Source of the DNA: a virus
Virus record (IMG/VR): IMGVR_UViG_3300046449_000138
Span: 1 to 37,111 of that record
DNA length: 37,111 nucleotides
Reading direction: 5' to 3' (one strand)
A model generated the notes under the pieces. It made no database searches, had not been told where the DNA came from, and saw only the letters and a list, made by a program, of their open reading frames with translations. A program made the translations under genes and the position numbers. Below are positions 25,817 through 32,452 of the stretch, one piece after another. Every line of letters starts with the position of its first letter. Within the stretch, counting starts at the first letter, position 1.

Positions 25817-26006
25817 GCTTCCGGCGGTAGTGTTTGTGGATGCGCTTCATGTCAGCTAGGTAGACCATGCGCTTGTAACGCGCTCTATCTTTCCTTTGCC
25901 ATACGCTGGCAACAAGGATGCCGATGAGGACGGGTGCGCCCAAGAAGATGGCTAGGAGCAGCGCGATGTCTGGCCCTTTCATTCCGTGTAGTAGTTCAAT
26001 TATCAT
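25806..26006 (-). CDS. Small single-span membrane protein, 66 residues
   Basis: The ATG at 26006 gives MIIELLHGMKGPDIALLLAI with a transmembrane helix over residues 13-35 (IALLLAIFLGAPVLIGILVA), then a strongly basic tail (RKDRARYKRMVYLADMKRIHKHYRRKHDS). By the positive-inside rule the C-terminus is cytoplasmic. The frame is open further upstream, but that part lies in a hairpin element and the DUF932 gene. Its stop overlaps the 28-residue membrane gene. It could be a holin-like or membrane-targeting accessory protein; no family recognised. Confidence 0.65.
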   Translation of the reverse strand: MIIELLHGMKGPDIALLLAIFLGAPVLIGILVASVWQRKDRARYKRMVYLADMKRIHKHYRRKHDS

Positions 26007-26079
26007 TTTATTTTGTCTGGGTTGGGTAATTCCAACACCACCTAAAGCTCCGGCCCGTAGGCCAGAGCTTATGGTGGGG
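26007..26079 (-). repeat. Two-hairpin intergenic element, copy at 26.0 kb
   Basis: Hairpin 1: GTTGG (26021-26025) with CCAAC (26032-26036). Hairpin 2: AAGCTC-c-GGCC with GGCC-a-GAGCTT (26045-26070). It fills the gap between the DUF932 gene and the small membrane protein. Confidence 0.65.
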
Positions 26080-27144
26080 CTAGCCATTAAGGGAGGCTGC
26101 GAGAATACGGCGTGTGTCTTCCTCCAATGAGGTGGACTTAAACGCCTCACTCGTCAGGTGGTGGGCGAATTTCTCTTTGTTGGCGGCGGCGGTTCCGAAC
26201 TCGGATGAGTAGGCCTTTTTACCCGCCGATGCAGTGCGGCCTACGCCGTCACCTGATGTCCAGAATTCAGTCGCGCCGTTCAGCGCATCGTAGAGCGACT
26301 GGCCGCTGTTACCGCGCCCACTGACCGAGAGATCTGTGATCCCGTCGATCATGTTGAGCGAGCGGGTTTTAAACCCTTCCTCAAGCCGTTCGCCGCGCTT
26401 GAATGCTTCGGTGACGAAGAACCCACCGACAACCTGACGGATGTCAGAGGCATTAACTTTAACGGCTGCTAGCGTTTCCATCTTCTCGATGAAGACTTCA
26501 CGAGAGGTGAACACGTCATTGAGGTAGCGGCTGAGATCCGCGCATTTCGCCGCCGTGTCGCCCTTATGTCTGATCTTGAAATCGACGTTCTTCTTCTTAC
26601 CATTCACCGATGCCCTGAGCGTGTTCTGACACACCACTCGTGTCTGCGAATCATGGGCGAGGAAGGAGCCGCCATCGTGTGACGTGATGAAGTTCAGGTT
26701 GCTGTGAAACTTATCCCCGTTGACCATGAATCCGCCGTTATCATCGCCGACTGCAACGCTGATGAAGAATTTCTTCAGCCCGCCAAGGGTTCCGATACAG
26801 GACAGGGTGTAGTCAAGGCCGGTGCCTTTGAACGCCTCCGACATTGTCTCGAAGACCTGCTCGTTCTGAATGATCGAATACCGGTCTGTGACAACGTCCA
26901 GCGTTTGCTTCGCGCCATTCTTAGCGACGGTAGTCAACGCTCGAAAGTTTGGCACCATCAGCGGCGCACGGGTATCAACCTCGATAAATAGTGGAGTCTT
27001 CTCCACTGTAGGTAGGAGATCATAATCTTTCGCGACTTGCATCGTGATTGGCAATGGCGTTGTCTGATCCAGTCCGTGCCAAGTGGTATACTTGGAACCT
27101 TCAGGGCGGAGGACTGTATCGATCTCTGTAATATTGTGGCTCAT
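26080..27144 (-). CDS. DUF932 / phage-plasmid-like protein (TIGR03299 type)
   Basis: 354 residues, the usual length. The family pattern is visible: VVTDRYSIIQNEQVFETMSEAF near residues 85-107, FISVAVGDD, LNFITSHDGGSFLAHDSQTRVVCQNTLRA near 150-180, and a helical second half. DUF932 proteins are common in phages and plasmids; their biochemical role is unknown, and some are linked to DNA transfer or anti-defence regions. It is the largest gene of the leftward accessory block. Start: ATG after AATAGAAAATAAGATT, no Shine-Dalgarno. Confidence 0.88.
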   Translation of the reverse strand: MSHNITEIDTVLRPEGSKYTTWHGLDQTTPLPITMQVAKDYDLLPTVEKTPLFIEVDTRAPLMVPNFRALTTVAKNGAKQTLDVVTDRYSIIQNEQVFETMSEAFKGTGLDYTLSCIGTLGGLKKFFISVAVGDDNGGFMVNGDKFHSNLNFITSHDGGSFLAHDSQTRVVCQNTLRASVNGKKKNVDFKIRHKGDTAAKCADLSRYLNDVFTSREVFIEKMETLAAVKVNASDIRQVVGGFFVTEAFKRGERLEEGFKTRSLNMIDGITDLSVSGRGNSGQSLYDALNGATEFWTSGDGVGRTASAGKKAYSSEFGTAAANKEKFAHHLTSEAFKSTSLEEDTRRILAASLNG

Positions 27145-27240
27145 AATCTTATTTTCTATTGGTTTTTGGTTCGGTTCAGTGGGTCATTGTGACCCCTGAA
27201 TGCTACGCCATGCATGACACATGGCGCAGTGGTTCAGGGT
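27145..27240 (-). repeat. Two-hairpin intergenic element, copy at 27.2 kb
   Basis: Hairpin 1: TTCAG-t-GGGTCA (27175-27186) with TGACCC-CTGAA (27190-27200), three-base loop. Hairpin 2: CGCCATG (27206-27212) with CATGGCG (27220-27226). The tail GGTTCAGGGTT adjoins the stop codon of the upstream gene, as at 25.7 and 28.5 kb. The link GCTACGCC between the hairpins recurs at 28.87 and 29.86 kb. Confidence 0.8.
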
Positions 27241-27471
27241 TCATTCCGTCCACCAGCAGTATTGCCAACGACGGTCATCGCCCTGCCAGACAACGGCAGC
27301 ACGGTCATCCCTGTCTAGAGACCCGTCTGGCTGGACATAGTATGCGGAGGTGGGTTGACGTTGTCTCCACCGCAATTTGGTGAATTCTCCAAGTTCGGTG
27401 GTGGGGAACGTCGCAGAGCAACCCGCGCCTTTCTTGTTGTGCCAATGAGCTTGGCATCGTTCAGTTTTCAT
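27241..27471 (-). CDS. Small hypothetical protein, Trp- and Cys-containing, 76 residues
   Basis: Opens MKTERCQAHWHNKKGAGCSA; the C-x11-C and two histidines could bind metal. The C-terminus is Trp-rich (RWQYCWWTE). No family recognised. Both flanking gaps carry hairpins, so the gene looks like one unit of the cassette array. Confidence 0.6.
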   Translation of the reverse strand: MKTERCQAHWHNKKGAGCSATFPTTELGEFTKLRWRQRQPTSAYYVQPDGSLDRDDRAAVVWQGDDRRWQYCWWTE

Positions 27472-27543
27472 ATTGGTTATTGGTTATTGGTTTGAGGGGG
27501 TAAACTACTGAGTTGGCTCACAGTAGTCAAATTCTTTTCACGT
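27472..27543 (-). repeat. Intergenic hairpin with 7-bp tandem repeats
   Basis: TATTGGT occurs three times in tandem just upstream of a start codon (27471-27491). ACTACTG (27504-27510) pairs with CAGTAGT (27521-27527), with extra inner GAG/CTC pairing. It holds no gene. Confidence 0.65.
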
Positions 27544-27927
27544 TTATTTTAATTTGCTCACACCAAAGTAGATCTTCTTTGGCGCGGTTTCGAAGAAGTG
27601 GAGCAGGGCGGGGCATAGCCAGCCGACCATAGTCTCCCCGTATTGGCCGTCACCATCTAACGTGTAGACGTTACCGCCCTGTTCAGCCTCGACCCATGTG
27701 AGAGCATGGGTTGCGGCTGGGAAGACTCCCTTGCTGAACGTCAGCCGGAACCCGCTTTCAACGGACTCAGGATCGATGTCTACGTCCTCAAGGACGAAGT
27801 CGATGATCTCGCTCATGCCGCTGACAAATGCCTCTTCGACTAGGCCGTAGAGGTCATTGTCAAAAACCCATTGGCCGTGGATATAATAGGGAGCGAGTGA
27901 TGTGATTTGAGTATTGTTTTTAGTCAT
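27544..27927 (-). CDS. DUF6717-like protein
   Basis: 127 residues from the ATG at 27927 (MTKNNTQITSLAPYYIHGQW). The body matches the DUF6717 pattern seen in enterobacterial and phage proteins: LAPYYIHGQWVFDND..GLVEEAFVSG...IDFVL, then ESGFRLTFSKGVFP, LTWVEAEQGGNVY and GWLCPALLHFFETAPKKIYF. No function is established for the family. An in-frame upstream start would be read through a CCAA tandem repeat (27930-27957), which I regard as leader. Confidence 0.75.
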   Translation of the reverse strand: MTKNNTQITSLAPYYIHGQWVFDNDLYGLVEEAFVSGMSEIIDFVLEDVDIDPESVESGFRLTFSKGVFPAATHALTWVEAEQGGNVYTLDGDGQYGETMVGWLCPALLHFFETAPKKIYFGVSKLK

Positions 27928-27929
27928 AT

Positions 27930-27957
27930 TTTGGTTGGTTGGTTGGTTGGTTGGTTG
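27930..27957 (-). repeat. CCAA/GGTT tetranucleotide tandem repeat in the leader of the DUF6717-like gene
   Basis: Six GGTT-type units in a row (CCAA on the coding strand) end next to the start codon. Related CCAACCAA stretches occur in or before the first codons of genes at 28184, 29322, 30109 and 32819. Confidence 0.8.
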
Positions 27958-27968
27958 GGTTGTTGTTG

Positions 27969-28184
27969 TTATTTCCACACTGGGCGGAGGTTTGAGAAGT
28001 GAAGGAGAGCTTCGACTTCGAAAGGATTATCCTCTGGAGTAATCTTTACGGCTTGCGTCACGGTCCATAGGTGCGCGTTACTCCAAGTCATGCCATCTAG
28101 GAACAGGCTCTGAATGTGGTCCTCGACAACCTCCCGAGATGGGACGGCAATCTTGCTTTTTGTGTAGTTGGTTGGTTGGCTCAT
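27969..28184 (-). CDS. Small hypothetical protein, 71 residues
   Basis: Starts MSQPTNYTKSKIAVPSREVV; the first codons contain the CCAACCAAC motif shared by several genes here. A helical middle (EDHIQSLFLDGMTWSNAHLW) is followed by a short C-terminal part. No family recognised. It lies 14 bases from the next upstream gene, one of the few gaps without a hairpin. Confidence 0.6.
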   Translation of the reverse strand: MSQPTNYTKSKIAVPSREVVEDHIQSLFLDGMTWSNAHLWTVTQAVKITPEDNPFEVEALLHFSNLRPVWK

Positions 28185-28198
28185 GTTGTTTTGTTTGG

Positions 28199-28429
28199 TT
28201 AGTGGATTTCGGTTTCGTAACTGGCCCAGCCATGCTTCTCGGCGAGGCGGTCAGCGGCGGCGTTAGCGGCTGATTCAAACTCCACGCCCCTTGTTGGTAG
28301 TCTACCTGCTATTCGGGTAGACAGGTGGTGTATCGTGTCTCCGTCCCCCGCCTCGGCAACGAGGTAAGAGTGGGAGTAGCCGTAGTCGGCGCGGACTGTG
28401 ATTCCTATTGTATTATTATCGGTATTCAT
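28199..28429 (-). CDS. Small hypothetical protein, 76 residues
   Basis: Starts MNTDNNTIGITVRADYGYSH, beta-rich N-terminal half, helical C-terminal half (ESAANAAADRLAEKHGW). No family recognised. The start is preceded by the two-hairpin element at 28430-28509. Confidence 0.6.
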   Translation of the reverse strand: MNTDNNTIGITVRADYGYSHSYLVAEAGDGDTIHHLSTRIAGRLPTRGVEFESAANAAADRLAEKHGWASYETEIH

Positions 28430-28509
28430 TTTATTGTCAGTGAGGTTAATAAAACACTGATGGCCGCATCCTGTAACGTCATACAGGATGCGGGAATCAG
28501 GGTTCGGGG
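28430..28509 (-). repeat. Two-hairpin intergenic element, copy at 28.45 kb
   Basis: Hairpin 1: TCAGTG (28437-28442) with CACTGA (28455-28460), the same 6-bp stem as at 25.66 kb. Hairpin 2: CCGCATCCTGTA (28464-28475) with TACAGGATGCGG (28482-28493), 12 bp perfect. The tail GAATCAGGGTT precedes the upstream gene's stop. Confidence 0.85.
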
Positions 28510-28842
28510 TTAACTCCGCGCAGCTTTCGCCATGCGGTCATATGTTTGCAGATGCTGGTCTGGACTGTGGTATCCGTGGAGGAGTATCCCGACATTGTTC
28601 CCGTCTTTGTCGATGGGACGGTAGTTGTTCGTGCCTACCCATTCATCGGCTCGGACCATCCATAGCTGGATGGCTGCTTGGGCCTTTTTCCATTTGTCCG
28701 ACCCCTTGCGAGGCCGCTTGTCGTAGAAGGTGAAGTCCTGCACTTTGGCGATGGCTTGTGCTGGCGAGGTCGAATACCCCCACCCATATGGGGCGACGGC
28801 GAGGAAGTTGATGGCGGCAGTAGTAGTGTTTGTTTTATTCAT
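28510..28842 (-). CDS. Hypothetical protein, 110 residues
   Basis: Starts MNKTNTTTAAINFLAVAPYG. Contains WGYSTSPAQAIAKVQDFTFYDKRPRKGS and AIQLWMVRADEWVGTNNYRPID; the 'GW(G)...s..eAi......' build resembles small phage proteins of unknown role. The ATG directly follows the hairpin stem at 28843-28878, so the hairpin may control initiation. No family recognised. Confidence 0.65.
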   Translation of the reverse strand: MNKTNTTTAAINFLAVAPYGWGYSTSPAQAIAKVQDFTFYDKRPRKGSDKWKKAQAAIQLWMVRADEWVGTNNYRPIDKDGNNVGILLHGYHSPDQHLQTYDRMAKAARS

Positions 28843-28908
28843 AGCTCTCAGCTACCAGTCCGCTGGTGGCTGAGAGCTACGCCCCGCATGGCGGGGACAT
28901 AGGGTTGG
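28843..28908 (-). repeat. Two-hairpin intergenic element, copy at 28.87 kb
   Basis: Hairpin 1: AGCTCTCAGC-t-ACCAG (28843-28858) with CTGGT-g-GCTGAGAGCT (28863-28878), 15 paired positions ending at the start codon. Hairpin 2: CCCCGC (28882-28887) with GCGGGG (28891-28896). The copy at 29820-29887 shares its layout and part of its sequence. Confidence 0.85.
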
Positions 28909-29322
28909 CTATGCATCGAAGACCTCTGCGTGGGTGATTGCGCTCTTAAGCTCTCGATCTGAAGCGAGCAGAGACTCCCTCCAATCGTTAGATGTGCGGA
29001 AATCGCCGCCGCCATCTACATACTCATCCCGCTCAGTGGATGAGTCGAACCGGTGGTAGTTCGCACCGTAGCGGTCGCCAGTGTTGGCACAGACAGCTAC
29101 TCCCAATGCGTAGCTCACGCAGTAGTAGTGTTTTGCAGGAGGAGTTGGGGCGGCAAAGCGGAGTTCGGCGCGATTGATCCAGCGGAGGACATCGCCCACT
29201 TGGACGGTGGTATCAGCATCAAATTTGCTCGAAGAGAGGTAATCCCTCAAGTCGTTGAGCGTCTGGGCGGCGGCGGCAAGTGTATCGGTATCAGTCATAA
29301 TGGTTGGTTGTTTGTCTATCAT
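28909..29322 (-). CDS. Hypothetical protein sharing a module with the gene at 31873-32145
   Basis: 137 residues from the ATG at 29322; an ATG 24 bases downstream (MTDTDTLAAAAQTL) is equally possible. Near residues 25-55, LRDYLSSSKFDADTTVQVGDVLRWINRAEL is clearly related to LRAYLQSSKFYEDPTVQTADVLRRLDEVRL in the 90-residue protein encoded at 31873, so the two are paralogous over about 30 residues. The C-terminal part (HYYCVSYALGVAVCANTGDRYGANYHRF) is unique. Family unknown. Confidence 0.6.
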   Translation of the reverse strand: MIDKQPTIMTDTDTLAAAAQTLNDLRDYLSSSKFDADTTVQVGDVLRWINRAELRFAAPTPPAKHYYCVSYALGVAVCANTGDRYGANYHRFDSSTERDEYVDGGGDFRTSNDWRESLLASDRELKSAITHAEVFDA

Positions 29323-29332
29323 CGGTTGGGTT

Positions 29333-29418
29333 TCAATTTCAAAGGACAGCAAGACCTTCAGCCACTCCCTTTTAAAGGGAGCAGCGCAGGCTGCTGGTGT
29401 GTGTGTGTGTGTGTGTGT
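29333..29418 (-). repeat. Family I intergenic repeat, copy A, with (GT)11 microsatellite
   Basis: Contains AAAGGACAGCAAGACCTTCA, the hairpin CTCCCTTTTAAAGGGAG, and GCAGC-gcag-GCTGC followed by TGGTGT. The 22-base GT run (29397-29418) ends at the stop codon of the upstream gene. The other copies lie at 30108, 31812, 32389 and 32815. Confidence 0.9.
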
Positions 29419-29819
29419 CAGTTTTCGATCACGCGACGTATCCTAATCCCTTCCACAGAGACGCGAAGTGTGTTTAGGAGGCGGGTTTGAACGCCGTTCA
29501 ATGCTCCAACTTCCTTGAGGAAGTTGAGTGCCTCTGCCTCCCGCCCTTCATCGGCTTCCTCTGCCACGCTTCGGGCAAAGAGATTATCTTTCACTGTCTC
29601 CAGTTCACTGGTTAATCCATTAAGAACCCCATCAACCCTGCTTTGCAGGGTGGTCGAGTTAGTTACTCCGACCTTCTCCTTAAGGAGCAGATCGAGTTCT
29701 TGCAATCTTCTTATAGCCTCAGAGAGGCCGAGTGATCCGGTTTGATGGTCCACATTAGCGTCTGGCAACGCATACTTGAACACTTCTTGAACAACTGTTT
29801 TTGCTTTTGTTTTTGTCAT
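29418..29819 (-). CDS. Helical hypothetical protein, 133 residues
   Basis: The ATG at 29819 gives MTKTKAKTVVQEVFKYALPD, then mostly helix with heptad-like Leu/Val spacing (GLSEAIRRLQELDLLLKEKV, VDGVLNGLTSELETVKDNLF), likely coiled coil. No cysteines or membrane segment. The ATG directly follows the hairpin at 29820-29855, as in the gene at 28842. Its stop is followed directly by an 11-unit CA run. No family recognised. Confidence 0.65.
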   Translation of the reverse strand: MTKTKAKTVVQEVFKYALPDANVDHQTGSLGLSEAIRRLQELDLLLKEKVGVTNSTTLQSRVDGVLNGLTSELETVKDNLFARSVAEEADEGREAEALNFLKEVGALNGVQTRLLNTLRVSVEGIRIRRVIEN

Positions 29820-29887
29820 AGCTCGCAACCACCGGATGTCCAGTAGCTGTGAGCTACGCCCCGCCGTGGCGGGGTGCAGGGTTTCGC
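29820..29887 (-). repeat. Two-hairpin intergenic element, copy at 29.85 kb
   Basis: Hairpin 1: AGCTCgCA (29820-29827) with TGTGAGCT (29848-29855), ending at the start codon. Hairpin 2: CCCCGCC (29859-29865) with GGCGGGG (29868-29874), two-base loop. The link CTACGCC and tail CAGGGTT are shared with the other copies. Confidence 0.85.
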
Positions 29888-30109
29888 CTACCAAAACATC
29901 ATCGCTCCGACTTTGTCGGATTCTTTGGTTAGGACGTAGTCGGGATCATGTGTTAGGTTAACGACTCCTCCGAGGTCGAGGTTGCTGAGTTTAGCAGCTT
30001 GGGTCTCTGCATCCCTACGAGACGTAGCTCTCACAGTGTTATAACCTCCTCGACCCCAGTTGAAATGCCAGTTTGTCGGTTGGTTTGTTTGGTTGGTTTT
30101 TGTTGTCAT
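29888..30109 (-). CDS. Small hypothetical protein, 73 residues
   Basis: Starts MTTKTNQTNQPTNWHFNWGR. The first seven codons are also the start of the 122-residue protein at 32819, and the DNA match continues into the Family I repeat upstream of both. The body RATSRRDAETQAAKLSNLDL looks like the 'v.a.s..eA...A' motif of small phage proteins. No function known. Confidence 0.6.
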   Translation of the reverse strand: MTTKTNQTNQPTNWHFNWGRGGYNTVRATSRRDAETQAAKLSNLDLGGVVNLTHDPDYVLTKESDKVGAMMFW

Positions 30110-30187
30110 CAATTTCAAAGGACAGCAAGACCTTCAGCCACTCCCTTTAAAAGGGAGCAGCGCAGGCTGCTGGTGTGTGTGTGTGTT
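30108..30187 (-). repeat. Family I intergenic repeat, copy B, with (GT)7
   Basis: AAAGGACAGCAAGACCTTCA, the hairpin CTCCCTTTAAAAGGGAG, GCAGC-gcag-GCTGC, then seven GT units (30173-30186). It overlaps the stop of the upstream gene and the start of the downstream gene. Confidence 0.9.
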
Positions 30188-30623
30188 AGCCTTTGGCGAT
30201 CTGGCGGAGGATCTCGTGGCCATCGATGGTCGGGTGGTTACGCAGACGGTGTAGCTGTGAGTAGGTATCGCAACCCACTGTAGTGGAGCCAGCCCTGTAC
30301 CAGTCCCTCAAAAGATGGTCTGTCCAATCCCATCGGCCAGAGGCCATTGCGTATGTTAAAAGCGGGGCGGTAAACCGCTCCAGCCCCTCATATCCGGCGG
30401 TGACAAAGGTGATACGGGCGGACTGTCTTTGGACGAAGTCCATACGCATCGTCTTAAATGCGTCCAGTGCGTCATCGGTGAAATAGCTCGCATCTCCTCT
30501 CTTACCCTTTGGGTAAATCTCAATCTCTCCGTCAAGTTTCTTGACGATGTATCCACGCTTCTTGGCGGCAGTCTTAAGTTCGGTTAGGGGCATCTTTTCG
30601 GCGGGTGTATATTTAGTTATCAT
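30186..30623 (-). CDS. Hypothetical protein, 145 residues
   Basis: Starts MITKYTPAEKMPLTELKTAA. The first 50 residues (KKRGYIVKKLDGEIEIYPKGKR...SYFTDDALDAFKTM) alternate helix and strand; the rest is helical with LLTYAMASGRWDWTDHLLRDWY. No cysteine pairs or membrane segment. No family recognised. A 14-bp tandem triplet lies in its leader. Confidence 0.65.
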   Translation of the reverse strand: MITKYTPAEKMPLTELKTAAKKRGYIVKKLDGEIEIYPKGKRGDASYFTDDALDAFKTMRMDFVQRQSARITFVTAGYEGLERFTAPLLTYAMASGRWDWTDHLLRDWYRAGSTTVGCDTYSQLHRLRNHPTIDGHEILRQIAKG

Positions 30624-30634
30624 AATTTATTATG

Positions 30635-30676
30635 GGTTCAGTGTTAGTGGTTCAGTGTTAGTGGTTCAGTGTTAGT
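30635..30676. repeat. Three tandem 14-bp repeats
   Basis: GGTTCAGTGTTAGT repeated exactly three times (30635, 30649, 30663) between two genes. The third unit overlaps the stop codon of the upstream Gp88-like gene. The unit resembles the GGTTCAGTG pieces found in other leaders of this block. Confidence 0.9.
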
Positions 30677-31556
30677 GAGTCAGGATGACTACGTCAGCTT
30701 TGTTGTCGCTGCCGCAGAAGTGGCCTTGTGGGGTGCAGTCACCACATAGGCCGGAACATACGAAGACACGCTTCAATCCCGCCTCTTTGGCGTATTGGCG
30801 GGCCTTTGATCGGTAGTCTGCCGTATTGTATTCGGCCCCTCCTTTGGAGCCGATGGCCTTGAACCAGCCTCTTGTGATCGGCAGGGCAAGAACACGTCTT
30901 GCAATCCCGCTGTTCTCATTGAACCTGCTGCCGTTGGACAGATTCAAACGGTAGTTTGTTGGCCACTCTCCAGCATAGCTGGCAAGTTCTTCCCAAGACT
31001 TGGAGTAGCCGTAGGCTTTCAAGATCGGCTTCTTACGGAGTAAGGTCATCCACTTGTCTACCGTTTCGACAGAGTCGAAGTCACCGTCTACGAAGAGCCG
31101 GAAGTCAATCTTCGATTGTGACTTGAACTGTCTGGTCTGGATGACACGGTCAAGCTCTGCTTCGACAAGGTCGAACCGGAATCTCTGTAAGAGACTGTTA
31201 CGAAGTTGTCGGAAGAACGGGTGAACATTCCTCCAGCCTTTCAGGCTATAACAGAAGTTCTTGCATTCTCCGGCTCCGCCGCAGTCAAGTAGCGGCATGG
31301 ATGACCAGCTTAGAAACGGTAGTTTCTTGTTGCCATTAGCGGCAAAGGCTTTGCCTTTCACGCCAAGGGCAATTCCGGCTTCGTGATTAATGACTAGCGA
31401 ATGCTGCCAAATTATGAAGTTTGCAAAGCACGATCTCCAGTGGGGGCTGGCAGTCTTAATCTCTTGTGGCATAGCCACAGTCTTTCCTTCTTTGGTTGCT
31501 GCCAAGGCAGCTTGTGAGAAGGCTATCAATGTTTTATGTTTTACGGTAGTAGTCAT
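30672..31556 (-). CDS. Gp88-like phage protein with cysteine-rich motif
   Basis: 294 residues from the ATG at 31556. The segment DCGGAGECKNFCYSLKGWRN (C92, C98, C102) followed by FFRQLRNSLLQRFRFDLVEAEL matches the Gp88 family known from mycobacteriophages, as do FRLFVDGDFDS and YRLNLSNGSRF in the middle. A second cysteine cluster, CSGLCGDC...C, lies near the C-terminus. The cysteine pattern suggests a metal or Fe-S site. The biochemical role of Gp88 is not known. Start: ATG after AACAACTGAAACCCAAAACATT, a C/A-rich leader. Confidence 0.75.
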   Translation of the reverse strand: MTTTVKHKTLIAFSQAALAATKEGKTVAMPQEIKTASPHWRSCFANFIIWQHSLVINHEAGIALGVKGKAFAANGNKKLPFLSWSSMPLLDCGGAGECKNFCYSLKGWRNVHPFFRQLRNSLLQRFRFDLVEAELDRVIQTRQFKSQSKIDFRLFVDGDFDSVETVDKWMTLLRKKPILKAYGYSKSWEELASYAGEWPTNYRLNLSNGSRFNENSGIARRVLALPITRGWFKAIGSKGGAEYNTADYRSKARQYAKEAGLKRVFVCSGLCGDCTPQGHFCGSDNKADVVILTH

Positions 31557-31576
31557 AATGTTTTGGGTTTCAGTTG

Positions 31577-31801
31577 TTAAAGCAGAGGCCAAGCTTTCTT
31601 ACCATCGAAGATGGTCCATCTTTGGCGGTCGTGGACAAGGAACAGAGTTCCTTTCTTCCACTGGTCGTTAACGGTCGCCGATGTTGGCCGATACCCTTTT
31701 AGGGTAAAGAGGATGATGATCAGCCTGTCTAGCAGCGAGAGCCGCGAGAAGCTGAAGAGATTATTTTTGAGGAATTTCGTGTTTGTCATGGTTTCAGTCA
31801 T
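31577..31801 (-). CDS. Small hypothetical protein with hydrophobic segment, 74 residues
   Basis: Starts MTETMTNTKFLKNNLFSFSR; an internal ATG at 31789 is also possible. LLDRLIIILFTLKGYR may be a membrane-associated helix. The C-terminal half (WKKGTLFLVHDRQRWTIFDGKKAWPLL) is beta-rich. Its stop lies 20 bases before the Gp88-like start, so the two are probably co-translated. No family recognised. Confidence 0.55.
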   Translation of the reverse strand: MTETMTNTKFLKNNLFSFSRLSLLDRLIIILFTLKGYRPTSATVNDQWKKGTLFLVHDRQRWTIFDGKKAWPLL

Positions 31802-31811
31802 TGTTCAGTTG

Positions 31812-31874
31812 TTAAAGGACGGTAAAGCCTCAAGCCACTCCCTTTTAAAGGGAGCAGCGTGGGCTGCTGGTGTT
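31812..31874 (-). repeat. Family I intergenic repeat, copy C
   Basis: AAAGGACGGTAAAGCCTCAA, the hairpin CTCCCTTTTAAAGGGAG, GCAGC-gtgg-GCTGC and TGGTGT, ending at the upstream gene's stop. Compared with copy A it has GG for CA and TG for CA at several places, while the stems stay intact. Confidence 0.9.
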
Positions 31875-32145
31875 AGCCGTTCGTGATGGAGTCAAGAGCT
31901 TCAGAGGCATCCATCAAAGCTGACCATTTAGCGATAGTCTCATCATAGGTCAGTCTGACTTCGTCAAGGCGACGAAGAACATCGGCAGTCTGCACCGTAG
32001 GATCTTCGTAGAACTTTGAGCTTTGAAGGTAAGCTCTTAGCTCTGTAAGAGCTAGGTGAGCTTTATTTATTTCGAGCTTTAGCTCGGTGTTTTCTTGCGC
32101 CAATTCGGCTTTTGTTGTTCCTGCAATTTGTATTGTTTTTGTCAT
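31873..32145 (-). CDS. Coiled-coil hypothetical protein, 90 residues, paralogous to part of the gene at 28909
   Basis: Starts MTKTIQIAGTTKAELAQENT. Residues 12-35 (KAELAQENTELKLEINKAHLAL) are a likely coiled coil. LTELRAYLQSSKF...TVQTADVLRRLDEVRL is the module shared with the 137-residue protein at 28909-29322. Function unknown. The duplication inside one block suggests shuffling of small genes. Confidence 0.65.
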   Translation of the reverse strand: MTKTIQIAGTTKAELAQENTELKLEINKAHLALTELRAYLQSSKFYEDPTVQTADVLRRLDEVRLTYDETIAKWSALMDASEALDSITNG

Positions 32146-32164
32146 AACTTGTTATGGTTCGGGA

Positions 32165-32383
32165 TTAGAGGTTCGTGTTTCGGGATTCGTGGTTCAATCG
32201 TTGGAGAATCCTAACGATTTGAGGGTATCGTTCTTCAGAACGTGTTACATTCTCAAGAGCCTTTCCCAAAGACGTGTTGAACACGCGCCTTTGGTAGGGG
32301 TTCATTCCCTTGAGTATTTTGCTAGTCTCTGCTACAGCAGCAGACATTTGTTTGTCAGTAGTTTCAGTTATCATTTCTTTCAT
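32165..32383 (-). CDS. Small helical protein, 72 residues
   Basis: Starts MKEMITETTDKQMSAAVAET; almost entirely helical and polar (NPYQRRVFNTSLGKALENVT). The leader ACCGATGA resembles that of the gene at 29322; both follow a Family I repeat. No family recognised. Confidence 0.55.
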   Translation of the reverse strand: MKEMITETTDKQMSAAVAETSKILKGMNPYQRRVFNTSLGKALENVTRSEERYPQIVRILQRLNHESRNTNL

Positions 32384-32388
32384 CGGTT

Positions 32389-32452
32389 TTTAAAGGACGG
32401 TAAAGCCTCAAGCCACTCCCTTTAAAAGGGAGCAGCGTGGGCTGCTGGTGTT
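32389..32452 (-). repeat. Family I intergenic repeat, copy D
   Basis: AAAGGACGGTAAAGCCTCAA, the hairpin CTCCCTTTAAAAGGGAG, GCAGC-gtgg-GCTGC, TGGTGT. It is nearly identical to copy C and fills the whole gap between two genes. Confidence 0.9.
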
